A stretch of DNA of 64,000 nucleotides from positions 16,120,566-16,184,565 of the forward strand of contig CM048839.1 in NCBI GenBank assembly GCA_026545765.1, written 5' to 3'. Origin of the DNA: Plantago major. Lineage: Eukaryota > Streptophyta > Magnoliopsida > Lamiales > Plantaginaceae. A program made the translations under genes and the position numbers. Position 1 is the first letter of the stretch. Each line of letters begins with the position of its first letter. The notes under the pieces were generated by a model. It made no database searches. It was not told the DNA's origin and saw only the letters and a program-made list of their open reading frames with translations. This document shows, piece by piece, positions 24,998 through 36,380 of the stretch.

Positions 24998-25618
24998 GTT
25001 AGTACTTATACCACTATATATAAATGTAAAATTAATTTCAAATCTTTTGTCAACAGACATCACAAGATTCTCCTAATACTTTGAAGAATTCTACAGTTCC
25101 TTCTCCTAGTCATATATGATCTCTATTACTAATAGTTGTCTAGCATATTTTATTCCTCCTAGTTGTATTAGTTTTCTTTTCCTAGTTGGTTAGTTAGTTT
25201 ATTTTCTATCTATTTAAACACATCTTAACTTTTTATTTATTTTACGATTGCTTATTCAATCAATATATTTTACATGAATTTGGTACTTTCACATGGTATC
25301 ATAAGCCGGTTAAAAATATACAACAATCATATATCTGCGTCTCCTCAACGCTGACTATTAACAGATGATCTGCAAACATCGATCTGCTCTCTCATGCGCT
25401 AGCTCTGCAACCTGCGACCTGGAACCCAGCGTCCTGGTCCCTCCTGCGTGCTCTCATCATCTGATCTTCGACGATCTGCTACTCTGTCGTTCCAATCTCT
25501 TCATCAAACAACAATTTTTTTTGCGTTTTTTATCTGCAAAACCGCCTGATCCTTCTGTTTGCTGTGTCTATTTCGCTATCTTGCGATCTGACTACTGTTC
25601 GTTGTTGCTTTCTAATCA

Positions 25619-26346
25619 ATGGCGACTAATGGTACGGGCTCCTCTACAAGCACATCTTCCACCTCTTCCGTCTATGTTCCTTCGCCTACCAAAGATGTCA
25701 ACTCTCCCTACTTCATCCACCCTGGTGATTCCGCTGGAATCCGTGTTATTACCGAAACCTTCAAAGGCTTGGCAAAATTCGGTATATATGGGCTTCACCG
25801 TAAAAAACAAACTTGGATTCTTGGATGGCACTATTACCAAACCACCAGACACGGATGATGTTCTTTCCATTGCTTGGGTACGAGTTAATGCTCTCCTTCG
25901 CTCATGACTGCTCTATTCCATTGTTCCTACTATTCGTAATACCCTGCTCTACTTCAAGACAACTAAAGACCTTTGGGATGACATCTCACTACGATATGTC
26001 AAGAGTGATGGTCCACGCGTTTTTCAGCTAGAAAAAAGTCTGAGTTCTATGGCTCAACAACACCAGTCCATTACTGATTACTATAACAATTTCAAAAGCT
26101 TATGGGACGAATATGGCACTTACCGCGCACCTCCTACGTGCTTCTGTGGTGAATGCGAATGTATGATCAAATCGACATCTGATTCCATGCAAAAAGGTTG
26201 TGCTCTCAAGTTTTTTGTTGGCCACAATGATACATATGCACCTATACGCAGCCAGATTCTTATGATGCATCCTATCCCAAGCCTTTCTTCTTATGATGCA
26301 TCCTATCCCAAGCCTTTCCAAGAAATATTCTATTCTACTCCAAGAA
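25619..26346 (+). pseudogene. Copia gag remnant
   Basis: Begins MATNGTGSSTSTSSTSS about 325 bp after the 5' LTR. It continues in another frame through SPYFIHPGDSAGIRVI and later ITDYYNNFKSLWDEY, the Copia gag core. At least two frame changes interrupt it. At the 3' end a 31-bp tandem duplication (26257-26318) sits where the sequence jumps to RT, close to the site of the internal deletion. Confidence 0.75.
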
Positions 26347-26419
26347 GAAAGCCAACAAGGATTGTATTCTGACGCCCATAATGTCAATGACGCTATGGCC
26401 ATGGTCACTAACTCCTACA

Positions 26420-27478
26420 ACTCTACAGATAATAAAGTCTGCAAACTCTTAAAAAGCCTCTACGGTCTCAAACAGGCTTCCCAACAATGGTTTGTGAAGC
26501 TCGCTGACTCTCTCAAACATCATGGTTATATTCAATTTGTCACTGACTTCTCCCTGTTCACCAAACACTCATCTTCCTTTACTGCTCTCCTCGTCTATGT
26601 TGATGATATCATCATCTCCGGCAATGATTTGTCTGAACTATCTGCTGTCAAAACCTATCTCCATCATGAGTTTACCATTAAAGATATTGGTGCCTTGAAC
26701 TACATCCTTGGTATTGAGATCGCAAGGAGTGATACTGGCCTTTTTCTTTGTCAACGGGAGTATATTTTTAACATTCTGCGAGACACTGGTTATCTCGCTT
26801 CTAAACCCATGGATACTCCTATGGACAACAAAGCAAAGTTCTCCACTGATATGGGTTCTCTCTTACCTGACCCCAAACCTTACTGTCGATTGATTGACAT
26901 ATTACTTTATCTTACAGTAACCCGACCCGACATCGCTTATAGTGTTCAAACTTTGAGCCAGTTTCTCTCGAAACCTACTGACTTTCATAGGCACGCTGCC
27001 TACAGGATCTTACGCTATTTGAAAGGAACAATTGGTAATGGTTTATTCTACTCTACATCTCAAAGGTTTTGCCGACTCTGACTAGGCAGCTTGTGTGGAC
27101 TCTTGCAAAAGTATCACTGACTATTGTTTCTTTCTTGGCGACTCACTTGTCAGTTGGAAGAGCAAGAAACAACAAGTTGTTTCTCGATCTTCCACCGAAG
27201 CAGAATATCGAGCTGCTGCTAATGCCGCCTGTGAAGGTCAATGGTTGCTCTACATTCTTTGTGATTTGCGCATACCTCATCCTCAACCTATTCTTCTATA
27301 TACCGACAACATGTCTACATTTCACTTGGCCCATAATCCTGTTCAACACCAGCGGACTAAGCATATTTCACATCCGTAATGTCTATCAGGCTGCTGACAT
27401 CTACACAAAGGCTCTTCCATCTTCTTCTTTTCACGCTATTATTTCCAAGATGAACATGTGTAATATCCATGATCCTCT
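26420..27478 (+). pseudogene. Copia RT C-terminal half and RNase H
   Basis: The reverse transcriptase part starts at KVCKLLKSLYGLKQASQQW and contains the catalytic YVDD in LLVYVDDIIISG, followed by the connection region. An in-frame stop near 27080 and a frame change lead into RNase H (27095-27379), with SRSSTEAEYRAAANAACEGQ. The end VYQAADIYTKALPSSSFH is in a third frame. The N-terminal RT half is absent, so no active polymerase could be made. Confidence 0.85.
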
Positions 27479-27737
27479 TGAGGGGGGTGTCAAGAGACAT
27501 CACAAGATTCTCCTAATACTTGAAGAATTCTACTCACAGTTCCTTTTCCTAGTCATATATGATCTCTATTACTAATAGTTCTCTAGTATATTTTATTCCT
27601 CCTAGTTGTATTAGTTTTCTTTTCCTAGTTAGTTAGTTTATTTTCTATCTATTTAAACACATCTTAGCTTTGTATTTATTTTACGATTGCTAATTCAATC
27701 AATATATTTTTCCTGAATTTGGTACTTTCACACTTTT

Positions 27738-28142
27738 AGAGATATTTGGGATGAAGTTTAAAATCAATTTTTTTAACTTAATTTTTATTCCAATTAACAA
27801 TCATATACTCTTTATCTTTCTCTTTATTTTTAACTCAATTTATTCTCTTCTCTTTACGTACTCTTTATCTTTCCTTACTTTTGCAATCATACTAACAACC
27901 TTATACCAATCAAACAACATTAAAACCAATCAAATAGCATTAAAAAAAAACTAAATCCATCACTTCACCCTTACACACATCACTTATTTCTTAGGCTCTG
28001 TTCTCTTCAACTGCAATTTTCTGAACCGAACTGAACTGAATTGAATTGAACTGAACTGAACTGAACTGAACTGAATTGTAGTATAAAATATAACTAATCG
28101 AATCGAATGGAATCGAATGAGTTTTCATTGAAGAGAGAAACT

Positions 28143-28222
<80 letters not shown>

Positions 28223-28251
28223 CAACACTATAAATTATATATTTTAACTCT
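27738..28251. other. Host sequence between Copia element and CACTA, with a small inverted-repeat element and an (AT)n run
   Basis: 27738-27990 is AT-rich, probably the rest of the interrupted OTU-fragment intron or flank, with no further OTU exon. 28001-28139 is bounded by TTCTCTTCAA and TTGAAGAGAGAA and holds a degenerate CTGAA repeat, so it may be a MITE. 28146-28220 is a nearly pure (AT)n microsatellite of about 75 bp. Confidence 0.55.
28146..28220. repeat. (AT)n microsatellite
   Basis: Uninterrupted alternating A and T for about 75 bases directly upstream of the CACTA element. Such tracts are prone to length change and assembly error. Confidence 0.95.
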
Positions 28252-28267
28252 CACTACAAGAATTTTG

Positions 28268-28560
28268 TTATTTAGCGACGGAAAGGGGAGACGGATAACT
28301 ATCCGTCGTCCCTTAACGACGGATAGCTCATTTTAGCGACGGATAGGACGAAACGCCCTATCCGTCGTTATATAGCGACGGATATTTCTATCCATCGCAA
28401 AATAACGACAGATAGACTATCCGTCGTTAAGGCTTTGTTGACTTTAAAAAAAATAAAAAAGGAAAATAGAAATTTAACGACGGATAGATTATCCGTCGTA
28501 ACAAGTAATAAAAAAATTAAAAAACTATCCGTCCATAGCTATCCGTCGCTAACTGTTATA
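28268..28560. repeat. 5' subterminal repeats of the CACTA element
   Basis: About ten copies of a 10-12 bp unit around TAGCGACGGATA or its complement TATCCGTCG, in both orientations. In En/Spm elements such subterminal repeats are the binding sites of the accessory transposition protein. A possible untranslated or short first exon (frame from 28564, MGRSPFFFPK) follows them. Confidence 0.85.
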
Positions 28561-28563
28561 ATA

Positions 28564-29509
28564 ATGGGCAGATCGCCCTTCTTCTTCCCCAAAACATTCT
28601 GCTTCTTTAATTTCTCTTCTCCTTCTTCCCCACTTTCGCCCAAATCCAACTCCGATCAAAACTCAACCATTCCGGCCAATCTTGGAGTCCTTTCGAAGCT
28701 CGTTCAACAAGGAACTCGGGTGGCCCTTCAATTTCATCCTTCTTCGGCTATTTTTTCCGTAATTAAAGGTATTAGTCTAAAACCCTTACTTTTCTAAATT
28801 TGAGATTTTTGCTAATTTCGATCAATTGTATGTTTTTAAACTTATCTACTAGCTAATATAGCTTATATTAAGTAGTGGGTTAAGCTTGAGGTTGTGCAAT
28901 TGATTGATTTATTGTGAAATTGATTTGTTAGTATGATGTTTGTAAGTATGTATGGTATTTAGTTTGATGTTTTCGTATATGTATTAGGATTAGTGGTTGT
29001 AGTATATTGATGTTTGTAGGATTTGGTTGAGTATTTGGAGACCATTTAGATTTAGTGATTTCGGTGGTTGTAGTATAATTGGCTCGTATAATTCGTAAAA
29101 TGCATGTAATTTATAATTTATAATTCGCATAAAAAATTGGTAATTGTAATGGGAATATAATTCGTAAATTGGTAATTCATATAAAAATTGGTAATTCGTA
29201 TAAAAAAATTGGTAATTGGTAATTCGTATAATTCGATGGGAATATAAATTGGTAATTCGTATAAAAAAATTGATAATTCGTAATTTATAGTTTATAATTT
29301 ATAATTCGTATAATTGAAATGCTTTTAATTTATAATTTGGTAATTGTAATGGGAATATAAAAAAATTGCATGGAAAAAACTTTAAATGTAAAATGCATAT
29401 AATTCATGAAATTTGGAACGTATTATAATTAACAATGCAATTATAGCCAGGAATTGGAATTGAGTTGAAATTCAATACGATCTAATAAATTCAGACATGT
29501 CAGGTTATA
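28564..29509. other. CACTA leader or intron, AT-rich with GGTAATTCGTATAAA-type repeats
   Basis: No transposase similarity. A short frame from 28564 could be an upstream exon of the transposase gene. From about 29100 to 29345 the sequence is an irregular array of units like TTGGTAATTCGTATAAAAA. Confidence 0.45.
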
Positions 29510-32500
29510 TAATCATCCAATGAATCCCGATCGTTCATGGATGTACTGTCGTACTATTAATGGCAGAGTTCAATCTAGTTTTGTGGAAGGGGTTGAAGCC
29601 TTCATCGCATTTGCGATAACACATCCGGTTTGTGTAAAGGGGGGTTGATAAAGTGCCCTTGAAAATTGAAAAAATGCAGAAAACAAGCAATATTTGACTC
29701 CTACAGCGGTAGTCGAGCACTTGAAACGTAATAGATTCCTGCCTGAGTATGAGCAATTTAGGCAGCGTGGAAGGAAGAGAAAAAATGGGCTACTTGGGGG
29801 TCAAAGTACATCTAAATCTCATGCTTTTCATGACCGGGTCGAAGAAATGGTGTTTAATGCTGCCGGGGTAGAGTTTATGGACACTAGTACCACTGGAACC
29901 GAGGGTGATGTGGAGGAGCCACCGAATCCCGAGGATCAGGCATTCTTTGACTTGTTGGAATTAGCGAAGAAGCCGATTTATCCGGGGTGTGAGAAAATGA
30001 CTGAGTTGTCTTTGTTGTCTCGGCTAATGAGTTGTAAGGCCGAGGGTGGCCAATATGAAGTGAGCTTCAATAACTACGTACAACTGTTGTCGGACTGTGT
30101 CCCTAAACCAAACCTAGTACCCACCAACTTTTACCAAGCGAAGAAAAAGATGTGGGGGTTGGAGTTGCCTATGGTAACCATAGACTATTGTCCGGATATG
30201 TGCATGATCTATTGGGGGGGGGGGGAGGATGTAGATCTACTGAAGTGCAAGTTTTGTGGTAAGGACCGCTACAAGCGTTACAAGGAGGGGGCTTCAAAGA
30301 AACGTCAAAAGAAAAATCTCCCACATAAGAAAATGTGGTACTTCCCTCTAGCACCTCGTTTGAAGAGGTTGTACGCTTCAAGTGCTTGTGCCGATAAAAT
30401 GCGGTGGCACAAGGAGCGAGTAATCCCGGAAGATGCAGAGGGTAGAATGAAGCATCCATCAGACTCACCGGCATGGAAAGAGTTTGACAAGACATATCCG
30501 GAGTTTGCAGCTGAGTCTAGAAATGTACGATTGGGGCTCTGTACGGATGATTTTAACCCGTTTAGAAGTGAACGGGCATACTCTTGTTGGCCAGTGATGC
30601 TCACACCGTACAACCTACCCCCGGTGAGTGCATGAAGGAACCATTCATGTTCTTGACTGTGTTGGTGCCTGGGCCAAAAGATCCAAGAATGACGTTGGAT
30701 GTCTTCTTGCAACCCCTAATCAAGGAGCTGATTAAGCTGTGGGAGAATGGTATCCCTGCATATGATGTGTCGACCAAGAAGAACTTTACGTTGAGAGCAG
30801 CACTACTATGGACCGTGAGTGACTTTCCTGCATACTCCATGCTATTTGGAAGGAAAACCGTCGGGAAACATGCATGTCCACATTGTTTGGAGGACACTGA
30901 TGCATTTAGACTGAAGGATAGCGGGAAGGAATCTTGGTTTGATTGTCATCGTAGGTTTCTACCAAGTAATCATCCGTTCAGGAACAACAGGGATCAATTC
31001 TTGAAAAACAAAGTAGAAAAGAAAGGAGCCCCGAGACGACTTATTGGTGCACAATTTCTTGCGGAGATTGATAGGCTGGGTCTTATGAAAGTGATTGAAC
31101 TTGGGTGGGAAAAGCATAACAAGAAAATTAGCAACAAATGTGGATGGAATAAGAGAAGCATCTTCTGGGACTTGCCTTATTGGTGCAGTCTTCTTATACG
31201 TCACAACCTAGATTTCATGCACATTGAGAAGAACGTGTTCGAGAAATGCTTCAGCACAATTTGCAACATTCCTGGAAAAACAAAGGATAACGTCAAATCT
31301 AGAGCCGAGTTGGATACATGGTGTAAAAGGCCGAAGTTGACAAAGAGGAATGATGAAGGTAAGTGGCCCAAGGCATGCTATACAATTGACAATGAATCTA
31401 GGTCAATACTGATTGATTGGGTGAGGGAATTGAAGTTCCCCGACAATTACGCCTTGAAATTGGAGCGGTGTGTGGATTTGAAGAAGACAAAGATGTTTGG
31501 GATGAAGAGCCACGACTGTCATGTGTTCATGGAGAGGCTTATCCCGGTTGCATTTCGAGAACTGCTACCTAAACCTGTCTGGATCGCTATCACCGAGCTG
31601 AGCTTATTTTTCAAGAATTTATGCACAAGGGTGGTTCACGATCAAGTGTTAGCAAATCTTGAAAGCAACATACCATTGATTCTATGCAAGCTCGAGCGTA
31701 TCTTTCCACCAAGCTTCTTTGATTCTATGGAGCACTTGCCGGCTCACCTTCCACATGAAGCAAGACTTGCTGGACCGGTTCAGTATCGATGGATGTATCC
31801 ATTCGAGCGGTGTGAAATAATTGCAATCATGTACTTAAAATGTCTGAATTTTCCCTAGTTACACTGTCTTACCTGAATATGTATTACATGTACTTGGGAA
31901 AATTGAAGAAATATGTCAAGAACAAAGGTAGACCTGAAGGATCGATTGCCAATGCGTATGTTTGAGAGGAAACTGCAACCTTCTGCTCCTATTACTTTGA
32001 GGACCACGTCCCGACAAAGGCATCTAGGACATCTCGAAACGCAGACACATTCAAAATTCAAGAGGATGATGATGTTTCCCTAACTGTTTTTAGGGTCTCA
32101 GGGAGACCTATGGGACAGAGTAAGAAAGAATATCTGACGGATAAGGAGCTGCAGGCAGCTCAATATTATGTCCTCACGAATTGTGCTGAGGTTGACAAGT
32201 ATATGGTGATATTTGCTGGGTGAGTACCTTTCTTATTAAAAGCAGCTAAAATTGAACTTTTAACTACAATCCTCTTAGCTAGTATGTAGACTTATAATCA
32301 TGTCAATGTCCACAACGTTTTTAAAGAGCGTTGTCTGGAGAAGAATCCTCAGCTGGCAGAGGATACGCTTGAAGAACTCCTTGACTCAAAGATGGAATCA
32401 GAATTTCCAGATTGGTTCAAGGAGTATGTCCGAGATCCTGTCAACAACGTCACATGCCCTTACTTGAGTGCTCTAGCAGAGGGACCATTCAAAAAGGTCT

Positions 32501-33087
32501 ACACATTCCCATCTTACATAGTCAATGGCCTTATGTTCCACACGATTGACTCTAACACGGCCATGGCTACAAGCAATTCTGGGGTGTGTGTCAGGGGGCA
32601 AGATTTAGGACCAGCTGATTTATATGATTTCCACGGGAAACTGAAACGAATAGTGCGCCTTGAATATCCAGGTTTGACCTTGAAAAGAACCTTTATGTTT
32701 AATGTTGACTGGTATGATCCTAATCCACTTGGTACGAAGAAGAATGAGCAGTATGAAATGGTTGACATAAACCATAGGAAGAGGTATAAAACTAAGTACG
32801 AACCATTTATCTTGGCGACTCAAGCACGACAAGTGGTGTTTCTTGAATATCCAATCAGAAAACGCGACAAGGCGGACTGGTTAGCTACGATACCTATAGG
32901 TGCCTGCTCCAAAGTGGAGTACTTTGAGAAAGACGACTCAATTACCAACTCGTACCAAGAAGATGTTGTCGATGAACAAGTAAAAACTCATGTACAGGCT
33001 CGTGATGAGTTGATAGATCTGCACGAGGACCAGTATGTAGACTTAGACGAGGACGCCCAAGGTAGGGTAGATTATGTATATAACTAG
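29510..33087 (+). pseudogene. TNP2-type CACTA transposase, broken
   Basis: Domains in order. A transposase-associated domain lies at about 29525-29660 (NPDRSWMYCRTINGR, then EGVEAFIAFA), broken by indels before its cysteine cluster. The TNP2/Transposase_21 catalytic region runs about 29694-31300 over two frames, with MWGLELPMVTIDYCPDMCMI, a frameshift near 30605 at LPP/CMKEPF, and CPHCLEDTDAF. DUF4218 follows at about 31500-32000 (GPVQYRWMYPFER), with about 75 extra bases after FER and a TGA inside the segment after SIANAY. A DUF4216-containing end (32392-33087) finishes with DYVYN and a stop. No product could be full length. Confidence 0.85.
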
Positions 33088-33729
33088 TTAGTTGTTGATA
33101 ATACCAAGTATTTGTGATTTACATGCTTTTTCAAAATGTATGTAGTTGTATACTAACACATTTTTCCTGTATTTGTTGCATGTTTTTGCAGATGCCGCGA
33201 CAGAGGCGACCCATATACCGTCCTCCCCCATGCAGCCAGTCGGGGGGTAGTCGAGGAGGGAGGTCAGACTCAGAGGAACAGGGTAGTCAGAGCAGCCGGT
33301 CTACGGTTCCTGAGACCCCACCTGGTTCGAGTAGGGGCTCGAATCCGATCTTCGGGAACTTGGAGGATGACAATTGTCCCTACACCGAGCTTGAGGTCGA
33401 GGCTCAGTGGAAAGGGAAGCCTGTGTTGTTCCCACTGGGTAGAGACAAGTAAGTATTATGCATTCCTTTATATATATATAACATAACTTGAGATAATTTA
33501 TGTCACATCATTGTTGTACTATACTAATTAATATTTGTTTCTTGTATCTTAGACATTGATAACAAGTTATGGCCTTCAGATGCAGCCGCTAAACTCGGTG
33601 ACATCTTTCGGAGCAAGAGGGATCCCCCGGGGGAGGGGGTGAGAAGTGGTCATGCATCTCGGACCGTATGAGAGGCGAGTACTTTGATGAGTTGCGGGTA
33701 AGTTTAAATCTGACATTCCTTTATTTGTT

Positions 33730-33925
33730 GTTATAATCGTTGTTTTAATGTTAGTGGTATGTTAGCCATTGTATGTGAGTGGTATGTTAGCTGCTGAACT
33801 TGGGTGATATGTTAGTCACCACTGTGTTAGTAAATTTTAGGATGATGTGAGTAGTATGTTAGCCACTATATGTGAGTGGTATGTTAGCCGCTAAACTCTA
33901 GTGATATGTTAGTCACCATTGAATA
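33730..33925. repeat. Tandem repeats in a CACTA intron
   Basis: Repeated GTGAGTGGTATGTTAGC and GTGATATGTTAGTCACCA blocks, in two long copies (about 33770-33823 and 33866-33920) plus partial ones. They lie between two exons of the TNPA-like gene. Confidence 0.7.
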
Positions 33926-34268
33926 TGTTATGTTGTGTTATCTTATTAAATTGATGTCTCGGTTTACATTATGTAATTTGGATGTTGTCTGGAATTGGGA
34001 ATGTAGAAAAAGTACTTCATTCCCAACAAGTTGCTCCACCTGATATGGCCTTGTTTCGAGACACTGGGTTCAGCCCGATACAAGGATATGGTTTGCACTA
34101 TGAAAAAGATGTGGCGACAAAACAAAAGGCCTGCATGGTGTGATGAGGAGGAGTGGGCGCTTTATGAGGCCTACTGGACTCGTCCTAATGTCCAGCAGAT
34201 TGCGGACCAGAACAGAGAGAACCGACTGACTGAGTCGTTTGAGGGTAAAAGGGTGGCCATTCACCATG

Positions 34269-34846
34269 TGTGAGTGTTAGCTCAACAATGATATTGATCG
34301 TTGAACGACTCAGATTAAATATGAAAATCTTAACGGTGATGATCAAATCCAGGATATGGAAAGCTGGAGAATTAGTTAGGCATTTAACTAATTCAGTTTC
34401 CTGATTCTAGAAGGAATTCTAGGTGGTTTCCTTATACAAGAAGGTTACCTAAATTAGTTTTCTTGTGCTAGAAGGATTAGTAATTAGTTTTCTTGTTCTA
34501 GTAGGATTTGGTAGTTGAGTTCTCTATATATAGTCAATGGGGCTTGGTTGTTTCATAGATCAGATCAGACTAGAATATCAACAGTAGAAGATTGATAGGA
34601 AGTTAGGGATCATACTAATAAGAATAGCATATTAGGTTGGTCTTATCTTTTATGTGGGATTATTCTTGTCACGTCGTGTGGTTGTAACCTAAGTATCAAT
34701 AAAGATTGTTGGTTGATCTCCGTGGACGTAGGCATTGCCGAACCACGTTAAATCTTGTGTCTCTGGCCTTCTGATTTTGGTTCATTGTTTGTTCGATTAT
34801 TGTTTTCTGTCATTGTTGCATTGTTTCTCATTGTTTGAACTTAACA
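34269..34846 (+). mobile_element. Solo LTR (Copia-type), family A, nested in CACTA
   Basis: About 578 bp from TGTGAGTGTTAGCTC to CTTAACA. It is the reverse complement, with scattered differences, of 17555-18109. It carries AATAAAGATTG followed by the GTGGACGTAGG and GCCGAACCACG motif near 34723-34746. No internal retrotransposon sequence remains. I did not find a convincing 5-bp target duplication. Confidence 0.75.
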
Positions 34847-35072
34847 CACAACTATGGGTCGCAAGCTGTTCTTACGTATCACGTGAAATCGGTAAGTGTA
34901 CATCTAATTTGTCAGTTTATTCGTACATGTGTTTTATGTTTCATTTCTACACCTTTAATGAGTTTCTAGCTAAATGTTTGCATATATATGTTCTTCAGGT
35001 GTCTTTAGGGGAGAAGAATACCGCCTTTGAGTACTTTAAAAGAGCCAAGCTGAAGAACGACAGATGGGTTGA

Positions 35073-35356
35073 TGATAGAATTCCATCTCATCTAAAAGCT
35101 CGAACTTGTAGAGAGGTGTGGAATCTAGTCATTTATATTAATACTCCAATACTCCCCGCACTCGTGGCCGATTTCAACCTCTTTGGGGAGGCCATTCGAG
35201 TGGAAATTTAATATGGGGCGGAGATTGTCTCCGTGGAGATTCGAACCCAGGTTGGGCGTGAGCCAGAGGCTCTGATACCATGATAGAATTCCATCTCATC
35301 TAAAAGCTCGAACTTGTAGAGAGGTGTGGAATCTAGTCATTTATATTAATACTCCA
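35073..35356 (-). mobile_element. TRIM (terminal-repeat retrotransposon in miniature) with identical 76-bp LTRs
   Basis: A 284-bp element in minus orientation. Two 76-bp direct repeats (35073-35148 and 35281-35356) are identical base for base. On the minus strand each starts TGGAGTATT and ends TTCTATCA. Next to the 5' LTR lies TGGTATCAGAGC (complement of 35269-35280), the initiator tRNA-Met primer-binding site. A purine-rich tract (GCGGGGAGTAT) adjoins the 3' LTR. Flanks GTTGA and ATTGA agree in four of five bases. The 132-bp interior has no coding capacity. Removing the element joins the interrupted CACTA exon in frame. Identical LTRs indicate a recent insertion. Confidence 0.9.
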
Positions 35357-36038
35357 ATTGACAGCAAGTCCGAGGCTATTGCGGTACGTTAATTTTGGTT
35401 AAAGTTCATATTTGTGTAGTACAAGTTATTTTGAAAAACGGTAACTCATGATATCTGCATTTTACGGTTTCAGGCTGAGGTTGAGGCTCAGATCGAGAGG
35501 CAGCTGGGCGAAGCGGGTGAGTCGCTGACAATTGAACAACAAAACAACATCTTCTTAGAGGTCAACCCAATGGACAACAAAGGCCGAGTATATAGAGTGG
35601 GGAGTCTCGGCCCTTTCTTGGCTACTCCTAGCTTCAAAGATCCCAAAGAATCTAGACATCGATTTTCACTGTGAGTAGGTCTCGAGTTAGTGCGATCCAG
35701 TTTGAGAACATGTTGCACTAACAATGGATATGGAGCGGCGAGATAGAGCACTACGGAGGAAAAGCAGCGTCTTGAGAACAGTAAAGCTTTCATGTCGAGT
35801 TCGACGGCCACCCCGTCCATTAGTTAGATTTGGACTTGTATTTTTCTGACTTCTTACTTTAGACTATATACGGGTATTTCATTTTATTACGGATGGTTTG
35901 TTAACTTTTGTAGAATGATTTATGTTTAATTAAAACAATTTCATTATTCTAGATTTACTATCGAACATTATATTTGTGAAACAGGTCAAATATGAAAACA
36001 GGCTGCAAAATATTAAAAAAAAATTCAAATCTGCTCAA

Positions 36039-36380
36039 TTTAGCGACGGATAAAATATTCGTCGCTAAAAATCCAGTAAATTTATAATTTTAAGAAAATA
36101 AAAAAACCTTATCCGTCGCTAAATAGCGACGGATTGTTTATTCGTCGCTAAATATCGAATTTTTTGTTTTTTTAAATGAAAAATCAGCTTTTTAGCGATG
36201 GATAATATCCGTTGCTAAAAAGTCAATGGTGTATCCGTCGCGATTTAGCGACGGATAAACTATCCGTCGTTAAGTTTTCCGTGGGACGACGGCTTTTTTA
36301 CCCGTCGCTAAGTCCGTCGCTAAGGACTTAGCGACGGATCGGCACTGTTTTAGCGACGGATCTATCCGTCGCTAAAACAG
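36039..36380. repeat. 3' subterminal repeats of the CACTA element
   Basis: At least a dozen copies of TAGCGACGGATA-like units in both orientations, mirroring the 5' end. The densest cluster lies at about 36230-36380. Confidence 0.85.

Larger units (their letters stand above)
25048..27732 (+). mobile_element. Internally deleted Ty1/Copia element inserted in the OTU fragment intron
   Basis: 5' LTR 25048-25293 (246 bp) and 3' LTR 27488-27732 (245 bp) both begin TGTCAA and end GGTACTTTCACA. They differ at only a handful of positions. TGGTATCATAAGCC follows the 5' LTR, resembling the initiator tRNA-Met primer-binding site. The purine tract CTTGAGGGGGG precedes the 3' LTR. CTTT flanks both sides (25044-25047 and 27733-27736). 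Gag and the RT/RNase H end remain, but protease, integrase and the first part of RT are missing. Confidence 0.9.
33192..35827 (+). pseudogene. Second CACTA gene (TNPA-like), interrupted by two retroelements
   Basis: Starts MPRQRRPIYRPPPCS. Exon 1 runs 33192-33450, with a GTAAGT donor. A second exon near 33553-33695 carries a frameshift in a G-run before GEKWSCISDRM-like sequence. A third exon (about 34005-34268) contains KKMWRQNKRPAWCDEEEWAL and EAYWTRPNV, the conserved core of plant Spm-type accessory transposase proteins. The solo LTR begins at 34269, where the frame stops. Coding similarity resumes at about 35000 with GEKNTAFEYFKRAKL, is cut at VD by the TRIM, and resumes with SKSEAIAAEVEAQIERQLGE. 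A stop follows RHRFSL before the last piece, which ends at a TAG at 35825-35827. Confidence 0.8.

Noticed and set aside
25365-25907. A 180-aa plus-strand frame as a gene
   Set aside because: It overlaps the Copia leader and gag in another frame and has no family resemblance.
28146-28220. Replication origin or matrix-attachment region at the (AT)n tract
   Set aside because: A simple microsatellite explains it. No other supporting element was seen.
29100-29345. CRISPR-like spaced repeat array
   Set aside because: The TTGGTAATTCGTATAAA units are irregular in length and spacing, AT-rich, and lie inside a plant transposon.
35225-35281. tRNA-like motif (ATTCGAACCCAGG) suggesting a SINE or tRNA gene
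   Set aside because: The stretch lies in the TRIM interior. It cannot fold into a full cloverleaf with acceptor arms, and the neighbouring TGGTATCAGAGC complement is explained as a primer-binding site.
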